From NCBI GenBank assembly GCA_903944895.1, contig CAJATL010000267.1:1-53306 (forward strand): a stretch of 53,306 nt of DNA, read 5' to 3'. This DNA comes from an uncultured Bacteroidota bacterium (GTDB lineage: Bacteria; Bacteroidota; Bacteroidia; Bacteroidales; 4484-276). The notes beneath the pieces are model-generated. The model saw only the letters and a program-made list of their open reading frames with translations. It did not search any database and was not told where the DNA came from. The position numbers were made by a program, and so were the translations under genes. Below are positions 45,166-53,261 of this stretch, piece after piece (within the stretch, counting starts at the first letter, position 1; every line of letters begins with the position of its first letter).

Positions 45166-46656
45166 ATGGATATCAGATCACAAATAGCCATGGTTTTTCA
45201 TCTTGATAAATGTATTGGTTGCCATACTTGTTCGGTTGCATGTAAAAACATCTGGACCGACCGGAAAGGCGCCGAATACATGTGGTGGAACAATGTGGAA
45301 ACAAAACCTGGAACCGGCTACCCGGGGAAATGGGAAAATCAGGAAATCTATAAAGGTGGCTGGAAATTGGACAAACTGAAGGGAACGCTTCAAACCAACC
45401 TGAAAATAAAAGGGCTTGGCAATATTTTTCACAATCCTTACATGCCTTCGATGGAGGATTATTATGAGCCTTTTACCTATAAGTACAGAGACCTTTTCAC
45501 AGCTAAAGATCAGGACGATCAACCAACGGCAATACCTGTTTCACAGATTACGGGTGAATTTATTAATATTAAAGGTGGCCCAAACTGGGATGACGATCTG
45601 AGCGGATCTCCTGACTATGCACGCCAGGATGTAAACCTCGAAAAACTCAGTCCACTCGAGCAGGAAGCCATGTTTCAACTCGAAAGAATGACCTTTCATT
45701 ATCTTCCCAGGATTTGCAACCATTGCCTGAACCCTGCCTGCGTTGCTGCCTGTCCTTCAGGTGCAATCTATAAAAGAGGGGAAGACGGGATTGTGCTGGT
45801 TAATCAGGAAAAATGCCGCGGCTGGAGGATGTGCGTTTCTGCCTGTCCGTACAAAAAGACATATTATAATTGGAATTCGGGCAAATCAGAGAAATGTATT
45901 CTTTGTTTTCCGCGACTGGAATCCGGACAGGCTCCTGCTTGCATGCATACCTGCGTCGGGCGCATCAGGTATCTTGGGGTTATGTTGTACGATGCCGATA
46001 AAATTGAATTGATCGCTTCATCACCCGAGGATGAACTGGTTCATGCTCAAAAAAATATTTATGTAAATCCTTTTGATGAAGAGGTCATCAGGGAAGCTAC
46101 AAAAAACGGGGTTGCAATGTCAACAATTGAGTGTGCCCAAAAATCGCCTGTATGGAAATTTGTAAAAGAATGGGGCATCGCCTTACCCTTGCATCCTGAG
46201 TTTAGAACACTCCCGAATTTATTTTATGTTCCACCTTTGTTGCCGGCAATGGCATCTTTTAAGGATGGAAAATATGACAACCTGAATGAATCATTTTGGA
46301 GTGGGATTGATAATATGCGCGTTCCGCTGAAATATCTGGCCAATATGTTTAGTGCCGGAAATACGGATACCATCAGGGAGGTAATCATGAAGTTGATGGC
46401 TGTCAGACATATCAGAAGAACCATAACAGTGAATGACCAGGATGAAAATATTACCACTAATGTGCTCAAAGAAGCAGGTTTAGACATCGAAACTGCCAAT
46501 GCAATTTATCGCCTGACTTCCTTACCCAAGTTCGACGAGCGCTTTGTAATCCCTGAAGCACACCGGGAAGAAGCCATCGAAATGCTCGAAAACACCGAAG
46601 CATTTAAAGGAAATACCGGCTTTGGTAAAAACGAAAAACCAGAAAGAGGTCTGTAA
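45166..46656 (+). CDS. narH: Respiratory nitrate reductase beta subunit NarH (496 aa)
   Basis: The electron-transfer subunit carries electrons from NarI hemes to NarG. The cluster motifs are all present: CIGCHTCSVAC (Cys16, 19, 22, 26, as in E. coli), CNHCLNPACVAAC, CRGWRMCVSAC (the tryptophan in place of a cysteine gives the [3Fe-4S] cluster) and CILCFPRLESGQAPACMHTC. The sequence VHAQKNIYVNPFD and the C-terminal RHIRR region are typical NarH. It is encoded between narG and narJ with short gaps. Confidence 0.98.
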   Translation: MDIRSQIAMVFHLDKCIGCHTCSVACKNIWTDRKGAEYMWWNNVETKPGTGYPGKWENQEIYKGGWKLDKLKGTLQTNLKIKGLGNIFHNPYMPSMEDYYEPFTYKYRDLFTAKDQDDQPTAIPVSQITGEFINIKGGPNWDDDLSGSPDYARQDVNLEKLSPLEQEAMFQLERMTFHYLPRICNHCLNPACVAACPSGAIYKRGEDGIVLVNQEKCRGWRMCVSACPYKKTYYNWNSGKSEKCILCFPRLESGQAPACMHTCVGRIRYLGVMLYDADKIELIASSPEDELVHAQKNIYVNPFDEEVIREATKNGVAMSTIECAQKSPVWKFVKEWGIALPLHPEFRTLPNLFYVPPLLPAMASFKDGKYDNLNESFWSGIDNMRVPLKYLANMFSAGNTDTIREVIMKLMAVRHIRRTITVNDQDENITTNVLKEAGLDIETANAIYRLTSLPKFDERFVIPEAHREEAIEMLENTEAFKGNTGFGKNEKPERGL

Positions 46657-46673
46657 ACTTTAGAAAAAAGGAA

Positions 46674-47288
46674 ATGCAACATTATATCTTACTGGCCGAT
46701 TTGTTCAAATACCCATCAGAAAATCTTCATGTCAAAAATGACGAGGCCATTATGCTGATTAAAAAAGATTTTAGCAGCGAAAGGCCAAAATACACCAGGT
46801 TTTCAACGCACATTCAGGATCATAGCCTCAGGGAATTGCAGGAATACTATGTTAATACTTTTGATATTCAGGCACTTTGTTATCTGGACATAGGCTATGT
46901 TTTGTTTGGTGATGATTTAAAGCGGGGGAATTTTCTTGTACAACTGCTATCGGAACACCGAAAAATTAATAACGATTTAGGAACTGAACTTCCTGATCAT
47001 TTGCCAAACCTCTTAGCATTGCTGGCAAAAACCACAGATACAGCGTTTAGGGATGAGTTTGTCCAGTACATTTTACTTCCTGCCATCTTATCGATGATTA
47101 AAGGTTTTAAAGAAGGTTCAAATGTTTATCTGGATTTGCTGATGGTTTTAAAGGAATTTTTAAAAAGAGATTTTCAAATCGAAGAAATCAACATAAACAT
47201 CCCTGCGAAACAGCAGAATTGCGTTTTGGCAGGGAATGGATGTCATGCATCAAGTTTCGAAAACATTAAAAATCAGAATTATGAATAA
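46674..47288 (+). CDS. narJ: Nitrate reductase assembly chaperone NarJ (204 aa)
   Basis: An all-helical TorD/NarJ-type chaperone: LLADLFKYPSENL at the start, LQEYYVNTFDIQALCYLDIGYVLFGDDLKRGNFLVQLL, then LPDHLPNLLALLAKTTD. These match NarJ (YVe.FD....l.L..f...g..R..ml..L). It assists molybdenum cofactor insertion into NarG and NarGH attachment to NarI. The reading frame overlaps the narI start by 8 nt, suggesting translational coupling. Confidence 0.93.
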   Translation: MQHYILLADLFKYPSENLHVKNDEAIMLIKKDFSSERPKYTRFSTHIQDHSLRELQEYYVNTFDIQALCYLDIGYVLFGDDLKRGNFLVQLLSEHRKINNDLGTELPDHLPNLLALLAKTTDTAFRDEFVQYILLPAILSMIKGFKEGSNVYLDLLMVLKEFLKRDFQIEEININIPAKQQNCVLAGNGCHASSFENIKNQNYE

Positions 47289-48000
47289 TTTTTGGTTTAT
47301 AGGATTGCCTTACGCCGCACTCCTTGTTTTTATTATCGGGACAATTGTTCGTTACAAAGTAACCCCGTTTAAAGTGTCCTCTTTATCAACGCAGTTTCTC
47401 GAAGGAAAACAACTTTTTTGGGGCAGCAGGCCATTTCATTGGGGTATCATATTCTTGTTTTTTGGTCATCTGATAGCCTTACTTTTTCCCCGTGCAGTGC
47501 TTGCGTGGAATGGTCAGCCAGTGCGATTGATGATCATTGAAGCGGCAGCTTTTGCTTTTGGCCTTTTTGCCTTCATTGGCCTTACGTTGCTAATCATAAG
47601 ACGTTTAAACAATAAACGATTGCAGGTGGTAACCACCAAAATGGATGTTGCGGTCTATTCGGTTTTAGTAATTCAACTAATAACAGGTTTGTGGGTAGCG
47701 TATTTCTACAGATGGGGGTCATCGTGGTTTGCATCGTCATTGACACCTTATCTGCGCTCAATATTTACATTAAATCCGGATGTTAGCATTATGGCTGCTA
47801 TGCCTTTGATGGTGAAGATCCATTTTATTGTTGCTTTTGTAGTTTTAGGGATGGTACCTTTTACCCGATTCATGCATTTTCTGGTTTATCCGTTTTCCTA
47901 TATTTGGAGGCCTTACCAATTGGTTATTTGGAACTGGGATCGAAAAAAGATACGGTTACCCGAAAACATAAATACCAGGAATAATTCTGAAAACACCTGA
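47281..48000 (+). CDS. narI: Respiratory nitrate reductase gamma subunit NarI (239 aa)
   Basis: The diheme cytochrome b subunit oxidises quinol at the membrane. The start is set at ATG 47281 (MNNFWFIGLPYAALL), because the longer frame from 47236 runs inside narJ. Five helices are evident. His53 and His63 (FHWGIIFLFFGHL) and His181 and His199 (KIHFIVAFVVLGMVPFTRFMH) match the E. coli heme ligands His56, 66, 187 and 205, with identical spacing within each pair. The tail YIWRPYQLVIWNWDRKK is cytoplasmic. Confidence 0.95.
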   Translation: MNNFWFIGLPYAALLVFIIGTIVRYKVTPFKVSSLSTQFLEGKQLFWGSRPFHWGIIFLFFGHLIALLFPRAVLAWNGQPVRLMIIEAAAFAFGLFAFIGLTLLIIRRLNNKRLQVVTTKMDVAVYSVLVIQLITGLWVAYFYRWGSSWFASSLTPYLRSIFTLNPDVSIMAAMPLMVKIHFIVAFVVLGMVPFTRFMHFLVYPFSYIWRPYQLVIWNWDRKKIRLPENINTRNNSENT

Positions 48001-48014
48001 TAAATAAAACAAAG

Positions 48015-49493
48015 ATGGAAGGTACTGTTTCGTCGAAATCGCACAGGATTCTGGCATTAAATACCCTGGCTTTTACAGTATGTTTTGCATGCTGGATGTT
48101 GAATGGGGTTTTGGTAACATTTTTGGCTGTTAACCAGGTTTTCGACTGGGGGCCAATAGAAATTGGCTGGTTGCTTGGAATTCCGGTTTTGACAGGCTCC
48201 ATTTTCAGGCTCCCCGCCGGAATGTTGACAGATAAATTTGGTGGCAGACCCGTTTTTGGAATTTTGCTCCTGATATGTGCAATTCCAATGTTTTTGCTTT
48301 CGTATGCCAACGATTTTTTCACTTTTGCTTTATGTAGTTTTGGATTTGGCTTAACCGGGGTTGGTTTCGCCATAGGAATTGCCTACACCTCGGTTTGGTA
48401 CCCAAAACATTGGCAGGGAAGAGCTTTGGGAATATTTGGTGTGGGCAACGCCGGCGCAGCAGTTACAACGATGTTTGCACCCACCATACTTAAAAATTTA
48501 ACCAATGGTGGTGCTGATATTGATCATTGGAGGACATTACCCCAACTCTATGCTTTGGCGCTTTTAATTATGGGAGTTGTTTTTTTGATTTTTACAATTA
48601 ATAAAAAGCCTGCTGCTAATAATAAAACCATCAAAGCCATGCTGCATCCTTTAAAAAACGCAAGAGTCTGGCGTTTTGGATTATATTATTTTCTTGTTTT
48701 CGGATGCTTTGTTGCTTTTTCGCAATGGCTTGTCCCCTACTTTACCAATGTTTATTATCTGCCTTTGGTAACCGCCGGTCTGTTTGCGACAGTTTTCAGT
48801 TTACCATCAGGCCTTATTCGCGCTATCGGCGGATGGATGAGTGATAAATGGGGCGGGAGAAGGGTGATGAATCTGGTTTTGATGTCATCTGTTGTTATTT
48901 GCTTTTTCCTCATTATTCCTAAAATGGAAGTCTATTCTCCCGGGAAAGGAATAAATGCAAGAAATGACGGAGTAGTCACAGAAATTTCAGCAGATCATAT
49001 AAAAGTTGGGAACGTGTCATACCCGCTCATTAAAAATGAAAACAATCATGTTGATGAGGATAACGGAAATCTGATTTTTCCAACTAAAGAAGTTTGGCAG
49101 GAGCCTGTTGTAAAAGTAGGTGATGATGTTAAAAGAAAGGCGCTACTTGCAAAAGGGAAAACACGGATTTTTTTCCAGGCAAACCTTTGGATTTTTGTAA
49201 TTCTGGTATTTTTAATCGGAAGTATCTGGGGGATAGGAAAAGCCGCGGTTTACCGGCTTATCCCTGATCATTTTCCTGAGGAAGTAGGCGTGGTAGGTGG
49301 AATGGTTGGCGTTATTGGCGGACTTGGGGGATTTGTTTGCCCGATAATTTTTGGATATTTATTAGAAGGAACAGGTTTGTGGACAAGTTGCTGGATGTTT
49401 ATGTTTTTCTTATCGGCAATATGCCTGTTTTGGATGCACCATGTGGTAAAAAGAATGAGAAACGAAGGAAAATCTGCTCACCATTTTAGTTAA
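48015..49493 (+). CDS. narK: NarK-type nitrate/nitrite MFS transporter 1, with large periplasmic insert (492 aa)
   Basis: Twelve-helix MFS protein of the nitrate/nitrite porter family. Signature segments are GNAGAAVTTMFAP (144-156) and GGMVGVIGGLGGF (428-440). The substrate arginines are likely Arg65 (IFRLPAG) and Arg269 (GLIRAIGG). MFS motif A occurs twice (GMLTDKFGGRP, GWMSDKWGGRR). Residues about 303-388 are an insertion between helices 9 and 10, predicted periplasmic, with DGVVTEISADHIKVGNVSYPL and VVKVGDDVKRKALLAKGKT, which resemble a small beta-barrel or lipoyl-like fold. The gene is 14 nt after narI. It could be a proton-nitrate symporter (NarK1 type); direction of transport cannot be read from the sequence. 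Confidence 0.9.
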   Translation: MEGTVSSKSHRILALNTLAFTVCFACWMLNGVLVTFLAVNQVFDWGPIEIGWLLGIPVLTGSIFRLPAGMLTDKFGGRPVFGILLLICAIPMFLLSYANDFFTFALCSFGFGLTGVGFAIGIAYTSVWYPKHWQGRALGIFGVGNAGAAVTTMFAPTILKNLTNGGADIDHWRTLPQLYALALLIMGVVFLIFTINKKPAANNKTIKAMLHPLKNARVWRFGLYYFLVFGCFVAFSQWLVPYFTNVYYLPLVTAGLFATVFSLPSGLIRAIGGWMSDKWGGRRVMNLVLMSSVVICFFLIIPKMEVYSPGKGINARNDGVVTEISADHIKVGNVSYPLIKNENNHVDEDNGNLIFPTKEVWQEPVVKVGDDVKRKALLAKGKTRIFFQANLWIFVILVFLIGSIWGIGKAAVYRLIPDHFPEEVGVVGGMVGVIGGLGGFVCPIIFGYLLEGTGLWTSCWMFMFFLSAICLFWMHHVVKRMRNEGKSAHHFS

Positions 49494-49546
49494 AAACAAA
49501 AATAAATAAACGGGTCGTAAATAGTAACCTGATAAATTGAGGAATT

Positions 49547-50890
49547 ATGGCAACATGGCTGAAAAAATGGGAACCCGAAAATCCTGTATTTTGGGAAAGT
49601 GAAGGCAAGAAAATGGCCTGGAAAGTATTAACAGTAACCACAATTTCATTGATACTTTCGTTTGGGACATGGTTTATGATGAGTGCCATCGTTACAAAAC
49701 TCCCGGGAATAGGATTTTCATTCGACAAAAACCAGTTATTCTGGTTAGCAGCTATGCCAGGGTTAGCCGCAGGTTTGCTCAGGATGGTGCATACTTTTCT
49801 GCTTCCGATTTATGGATCGAGACATGTAATCAGCATAGCCACAATCATCAAAATAATTCCTGCAGTCGGAATCGGACTGGCTGTGATGAATACAACAACA
49901 CCATTCTGGGTATTTATGGTGCTCTCTTTTACGGCAGGTTTTGGCGGTGGAGATTTTTCATCTTTCATGCCAAGCACCAGTCTTTTCTTTCCAAAAAGGC
50001 TGCAGGGCACGGCTTTGGGTATCCAGGCCGGTATAGGAAATTTTGGGGTAAGCGTTGCCCAGTTTATGACACCGGTCATGCTTGGTTTAGCTACTTTTGG
50101 AGCGGCTGAGATTTTTGTTAAAACCGATCCGAAAACAAAGGAAGTACTCGGTACCTCTGAGATTTATCTTCAAAGTGCTGCTTTTTGGTATGTTCCATTA
50201 CTTATTATCTTAGCGATTGCTACCTGGTTAATTATCCGAAGCATACCGGTAAAAGCCTCTTTTAAAGAACAATTAGATATTTTTAAAGACAAACATACCT
50301 GGTTTTGTACGGTTACCTATGTAATGACTTTCGGAGGATTTTCTGGTTTGGCTGCCATTTTTCCATTATTGATTAAAATTATTTATGGTGACTTTCCCAA
50401 TGCACCGGACCCGTTGAAATATGCATTCCTTGGGCCGCTGATTGGTGCTGGAAGCAGGGTGTTATTTGGCTTTATCGCTGATAAAACAGGTGGTGCAATT
50501 TTAACAACCATAACAGGCCTGGCTTTAATAACCGGCTGTGTAGTTTTAGTTCAAATGGGATTGTTAACTCCGGATTCTGTCGATCAATTTCCGGCATTTT
50601 TAATGGTTATGCTCGCTTTGTTCTTTATAACAGGAATGGGGAATGCAGCAACATTCCGTCAGTACCCGATTGTTTTTGGCCATAATCCGCGTCAGGCTGC
50701 CGGTGTAATTGGTTTTACAGCGGCAGTAGCTGCTTTTGGGCCATTCATTTTTGCAATGTTGGTAAGCTCGGTAATTAACACCACCGGAAATGCAAATGGC
50801 TTTTTTTATGGTATTTCAGTATTTTTTGCAGTGGCAACTTCAATTAATTGGTGGTATTACAATCGTAAAGGATGCGTAAGACCAAGCTAA
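49547..50890 (+). CDS. narK: NarK-type nitrate/nitrite MFS transporter 2 (447 aa)
   Basis: Second NarK paralogue, 53 nt after the first. Conserved segments: AAMPGLAAGLLRM (Arg79), GFGGGDFSSFMPSTSLFFPKRLQGTALGIQAGIGNFGVSVAQF (first nitrate signature), GAGSRVLFGFIADKTGG (second arginine and motif A) and GMGNAATFRQYPI, then RQAAGVIGFTAAVAAFGPF (second signature). Twelve helices are expected. It lacks the large insert of transporter 1. Tandem NarK1/NarK2 pairs commonly combine nitrate uptake with nitrate/nitrite exchange; NarK2-type exchange is inferred for this copy. It is the last intact gene of the operon. Confidence 0.9.
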   Translation: MATWLKKWEPENPVFWESEGKKMAWKVLTVTTISLILSFGTWFMMSAIVTKLPGIGFSFDKNQLFWLAAMPGLAAGLLRMVHTFLLPIYGSRHVISIATIIKIIPAVGIGLAVMNTTTPFWVFMVLSFTAGFGGGDFSSFMPSTSLFFPKRLQGTALGIQAGIGNFGVSVAQFMTPVMLGLATFGAAEIFVKTDPKTKEVLGTSEIYLQSAAFWYVPLLIILAIATWLIIRSIPVKASFKEQLDIFKDKHTWFCTVTYVMTFGGFSGLAAIFPLLIKIIYGDFPNAPDPLKYAFLGPLIGAGSRVLFGFIADKTGGAILTTITGLALITGCVVLVQMGLLTPDSVDQFPAFLMVMLALFFITGMGNAATFRQYPIVFGHNPRQAAGVIGFTAAVAAFGPFIFAMLVSSVINTTGNANGFFYGISVFFAVATSINWWYYNRKGCVRPS

Positions 50891-50935
50891 AATGAGCCTT
50901 AAATTGCGATGATGAAGCTGACAACTCACTGAATT

Positions 50936-51010
50936 AATGGTTTTTCAGGTATTTTTCCTGCCAAACCTTTCCTGAAAAGGCTCAAAAAAGCCAGAGGTGG
51001 GTCAATTTAG
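50936..51010 (+). pseudogene. 3' fragment of a second DUF169-family gene
   Basis: A frame ending at TAG 51008-51010 encodes AKPFLKRLKKARGGSI, nearly identical to the DUF169 protein C-terminus (TKPFLKRLKNARGGGI, ending at 40519). At DNA level 50961-50982 is identical to 40470-40491. Upstream codons meet a stop after about 25 residues, so only the 3' end survives. The two copies flank the entire nar operon in the same orientation. Confidence 0.75.
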
Positions 51011-51109
51011 TTACCTGTTTAAATATCTGTAAAAGAAAAATGCCCGACCTGATCTCTTAAATGCAGATCGCTAAGCTCTGATAATCGGAAAAAATGCCTG
51101 ATGCAGGAT

Positions 51110-51625
51110 TTATCTTTTCCCCTGTTCTGTTCTGCCATGACGAAACCTGAAACCCCGGTTGTTTTGTTGCGGTTGATTTTCGAGGCCAAAAAGATATTGA
51201 TAGGCCGAGTTTAGTTTGAGCGCTTGTTCGGGTGTGCAAATTTCCCTGATTCCAAGATAACGCATAGCAATCTGGTAATTGAGATCGCCCTGAAGACGGC
51301 CTAATTGATTGGTTAATTCGCGGATGCGCAGCGTGTCGGGATTATTGCGTTCCATTTCATGAACAAGCTGACTGCGTATTTCGGTAATTTTTCCGGTAAC
51401 ATCTTTTGATAAAAAATTGAATTCTTTCCGTATTTTTCCCAAACCAAGGGTTTGATCCTTGTTCAGATTGAGTTCTTTTTGCAGATAATCAGATTGAACG
51501 TTTTCAGCTTGTTCGGGATTTTCCCCTAAAACATGGAATAAAATCGCTATACCGGCAGAAATATTGAAGACCAGCAGAAATACTATAATCCAGATCAGAA
51601 ACCGTTTTTGTTGAAGGAAATTCAT
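51110..51625 (-). CDS. CpxP/Spy-like periplasmic protein with N-terminal anchor (171 aa)
   Basis: An uncleaved signal/anchor helix (about 8-30, FLIWIIVFLLVFNISAGIAILF) precedes a helical region with LNLNKDQTLGLGKIRKEF (LTxxQ-like), long heptad-rich helices and EICTPEQALKLNSAYQYLF. This layout is that of Spy/CpxP/heavy-metal-resistance proteins, which bind unfolded proteins or metals in the periplasm. The basic, Asn/Gln-rich tail (QPQQNNRGFRFRHGRT) is unusual. It lies 2 nt after the anti-sigma gene, so it is in the same operon. Confidence 0.75.
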   Translation of the reverse strand: MNFLQQKRFLIWIIVFLLVFNISAGIAILFHVLGENPEQAENVQSDYLQKELNLNKDQTLGLGKIRKEFNFLSKDVTGKITEIRSQLVHEMERNNPDTLRIRELTNQLGRLQGDLNYQIAMRYLGIREICTPEQALKLNSAYQYLFGLENQPQQNNRGFRFRHGRTEQGKR

Positions 51626-51627
51626 AA

Positions 51628-52101
51628 TTATTCGTTTAGATATTCATAACCAGGTGTGTAAAAATCAGCATCCCGAAAAAGGGCCTGTTCGGCAAAAAGC
51701 TCATCCGGAGTGTTAATGACGGTTGTTTCATCCGGTGTGAGAATTTTTCCAGCTACGATGCTGCCAGAAAAGATGCCGGCAGCAAGCATCCCAACAAAAA
51801 CCATCGAAATAAGTAAAGGTTTTAATAAAAAACTGCTTACCTGCCTTTGCCGGTGTTTTTCGTGATGACGATTTATAATAACGGTGGCGATAAACGGCGA
51901 AACTGAACGCTGTTTTTGTTTATCGATAACCTGCTGTAATGCTTCTGTTTGCAAATAAACCGACCGGCATTGCTGACAATTCGAAAGATGAAGTTCAACA
52001 TAGCTCCGTGATTGATTGTCAAGCTTATTTTCGTAATAATCCCATGCAATTTTGGTGATTTGACTGCATGAAACGGGGATTTTTTGCATGTTATTTTTCA
52101 T
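51628..52101 (-). CDS. Zinc-finger anti-sigma factor (157 aa)
   Basis: The N-terminal anti-sigma zinc-finger has CSQITKIAWDYYENKL and HLSNCQQCRSVYL (H-x3-C-x2-C). One helix (about 90-115, LLISMVFVGMLAAGIFSGSIVAG) spans the membrane, followed by a short periplasmic tail. Its ATG overlaps the sigma-factor stop (ATGA), the usual sign of translational coupling. It should bind and inhibit the adjacent ECF sigma factor until an envelope signal is received. Confidence 0.85.
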   Translation of the reverse strand: MKNNMQKIPVSCSQITKIAWDYYENKLDNQSRSYVELHLSNCQQCRSVYLQTEALQQVIDKQKQRSVSPFIATVIINRHHEKHRQRQVSSFLLKPLLISMVFVGMLAAGIFSGSIVAGKILTPDETTVINTPDELFAEQALFRDADFYTPGYEYLNE

Positions 52102-52634
52102 TTTTCAGCCTCCATTTTCTGTAATTCAGTGAGGATATTCTGTTTGGCCCGATGGATCAGCGACTCCACTGCCGACAGGGAAACACTCATTACTGAAGCT
52201 ATTTCACGGTTGTCCAGCTCGTCATATTTGCTAAGGGTAAAGGCAATCCGCTGATTTTCGTTTAACTTCCCGAGTGCCCGTTGCAACTTTTCGGCAGCAT
52301 CCTGTCCCGATTCTTTTTCTTTAACCGGATCATGAATATAGTGGTGTACCTCGCCTTTTACAGGATTAAAAAAATTGTCGATGTTTTGAAAAATCCTTCT
52401 CACCTTTTGTTTTTTCAGATGGTTTAGCGATTTATTGACTGCTATCCGGTACAACCAGGTCGATAATTGCGACTCACTGCGGAAGTTGCCCAGCGATTCG
52501 ATCACCGACAAAAACACATCCTGGGTCAGATCACTGGCATCGCTGGTGTTTTGAACAAATCCCAGGCAAGTTCTGAAAACTTTATCCTGGAATTTGTTGA
52601 TGAATTGGGTGAGTTCTTTTTCGCTTAGCTCCAT
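52098..52634 (-). CDS. ECF-type RNA polymerase sigma factor (178 aa)
   Basis: Region 2: INKFQDKVFRTCLGFVQNTSDASDLTQDVFLSVIESLGNFRSESQLSTWLYRIAVNKSLNHLKK (about 12-75). Region 4: LGKLNENQRIAFTLSKYDELDNREIASVMSVSLSAVESLIHRAKQNI (about 122-168). There is no region 1.1 or 3, as expected for group 4 sigma factors. It is encoded between a secreted Asp-rich repeat protein and its anti-sigma factor. Confidence 0.93.
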   Translation of the reverse strand: MELSEKELTQFINKFQDKVFRTCLGFVQNTSDASDLTQDVFLSVIESLGNFRSESQLSTWLYRIAVNKSLNHLKKQKVRRIFQNIDNFFNPVKGEVHHYIHDPVKEKESGQDAAEKLQRALGKLNENQRIAFTLSKYDELDNREIASVMSVSLSAVESLIHRAKQNILTELQKMEAEK

Positions 52635-52702
52635 TCGGTTTTTTTAGCTCAACAGTTTTTCCAAAGGTAACTCAAATTGGCAGTTTTAATGCGTTACCCG
52701 GA

Positions 52703-53122
52703 TTACTTTTGATTAAACCTGTTTCCGTGCCGATGACCATTTCCGGAACAGCAGCCACGACCTTTGCCATAACCACGGCCACTTCCACCTTTGGAAAAAT
52801 TATCGCAAACGCCGTCATTATTTGCGTCAACAAAATTGCGCCCTTTTTGGTTTGCGCTTCCTGCCGCAAAATTATCGCAAGTGCCATCATTGTTGGCATC
52901 GGTAAAATTTCTGTTGCGCCGGCCTTTTCCAGGCTGGTTATCACAGATTCCATCTTTGTTTTTATCTGTAAAATTTGGTCCTGCCTGCGGAGCTGACTGG
53001 TTTTGGATGGTCTGGGTGGTTGTTGTGCCAGGGTCGGTTTTGGTATTGCTGGTTTGAGCGGCGAGATTTGCTGAAATCATCAGGCCGGCTGCGATGATTA
53101 ATGTTAGGATTCTTTTCTTCAT
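52703..53122 (-). CDS. Small secreted protein with three DxNxDGxCDN repeats (139 aa)
   Basis: Signal peptide MKKRILTLIIAAGLMISANLAA. Three copies of N-F-(T/V)-D-x-N-x-D-G-x-C-D-N lie at 50-62, 72-84 and 96-108. Each is an EF-hand-like or thrombospondin-3-like calcium loop with a cysteine. The linkers are Gly/Arg/Lys-rich. The tail (GRGCCSGNGHRHGNRF) is rich in Cys, His and Gly and may bind metal. It lies 68 bp upstream of the sigma factor and is probably cotranscribed. It could be the ligand or target of the sigma/anti-sigma pair; this is inferred. Confidence 0.75.
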   Translation of the reverse strand: MKKRILTLIIAAGLMISANLAAQTSNTKTDPGTTTTQTIQNQSAPQAGPNFTDKNKDGICDNQPGKGRRNRNFTDANNDGTCDNFAAGSANQKGRNFVDANNDGVCDNFSKGGSGRGYGKGRGCCSGNGHRHGNRFNQK

Positions 53123-53236
53123 TTGAATTGATGTTTTAATTTTTTAATTTGTTCCTTGTTTTCTTTTGACAACTGGTGCCGTTAAAACTTGCGCTTTCGA
53201 TGAAAAAAATCATAATTGACCGACTAAAATTTAATA

Positions 53237-53261
53237 GATTCTTCGCTACGCTCAGAATGAC
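53237..53261. repeat. Short dispersed-type inverted repeat
   Basis: ATTCT-tcgctacgctc-AGAAT is a hairpin-forming motif of a kind common in bacterial intergenic DNA. It lies in the 184-bp end stretch 53123-53306; no gene was seen there. Confidence 0.4.

Noticed and set aside
47236-47280. 15-residue N-terminal extension of NarI
   Set aside because: It lies inside narJ; the heme histidine positions and family length fit a start at 47281.
53237-53261. Small RNA or attachment site
   Set aside because: The hairpin resembles a common dispersed intergenic motif and has no promoter or integrase nearby.
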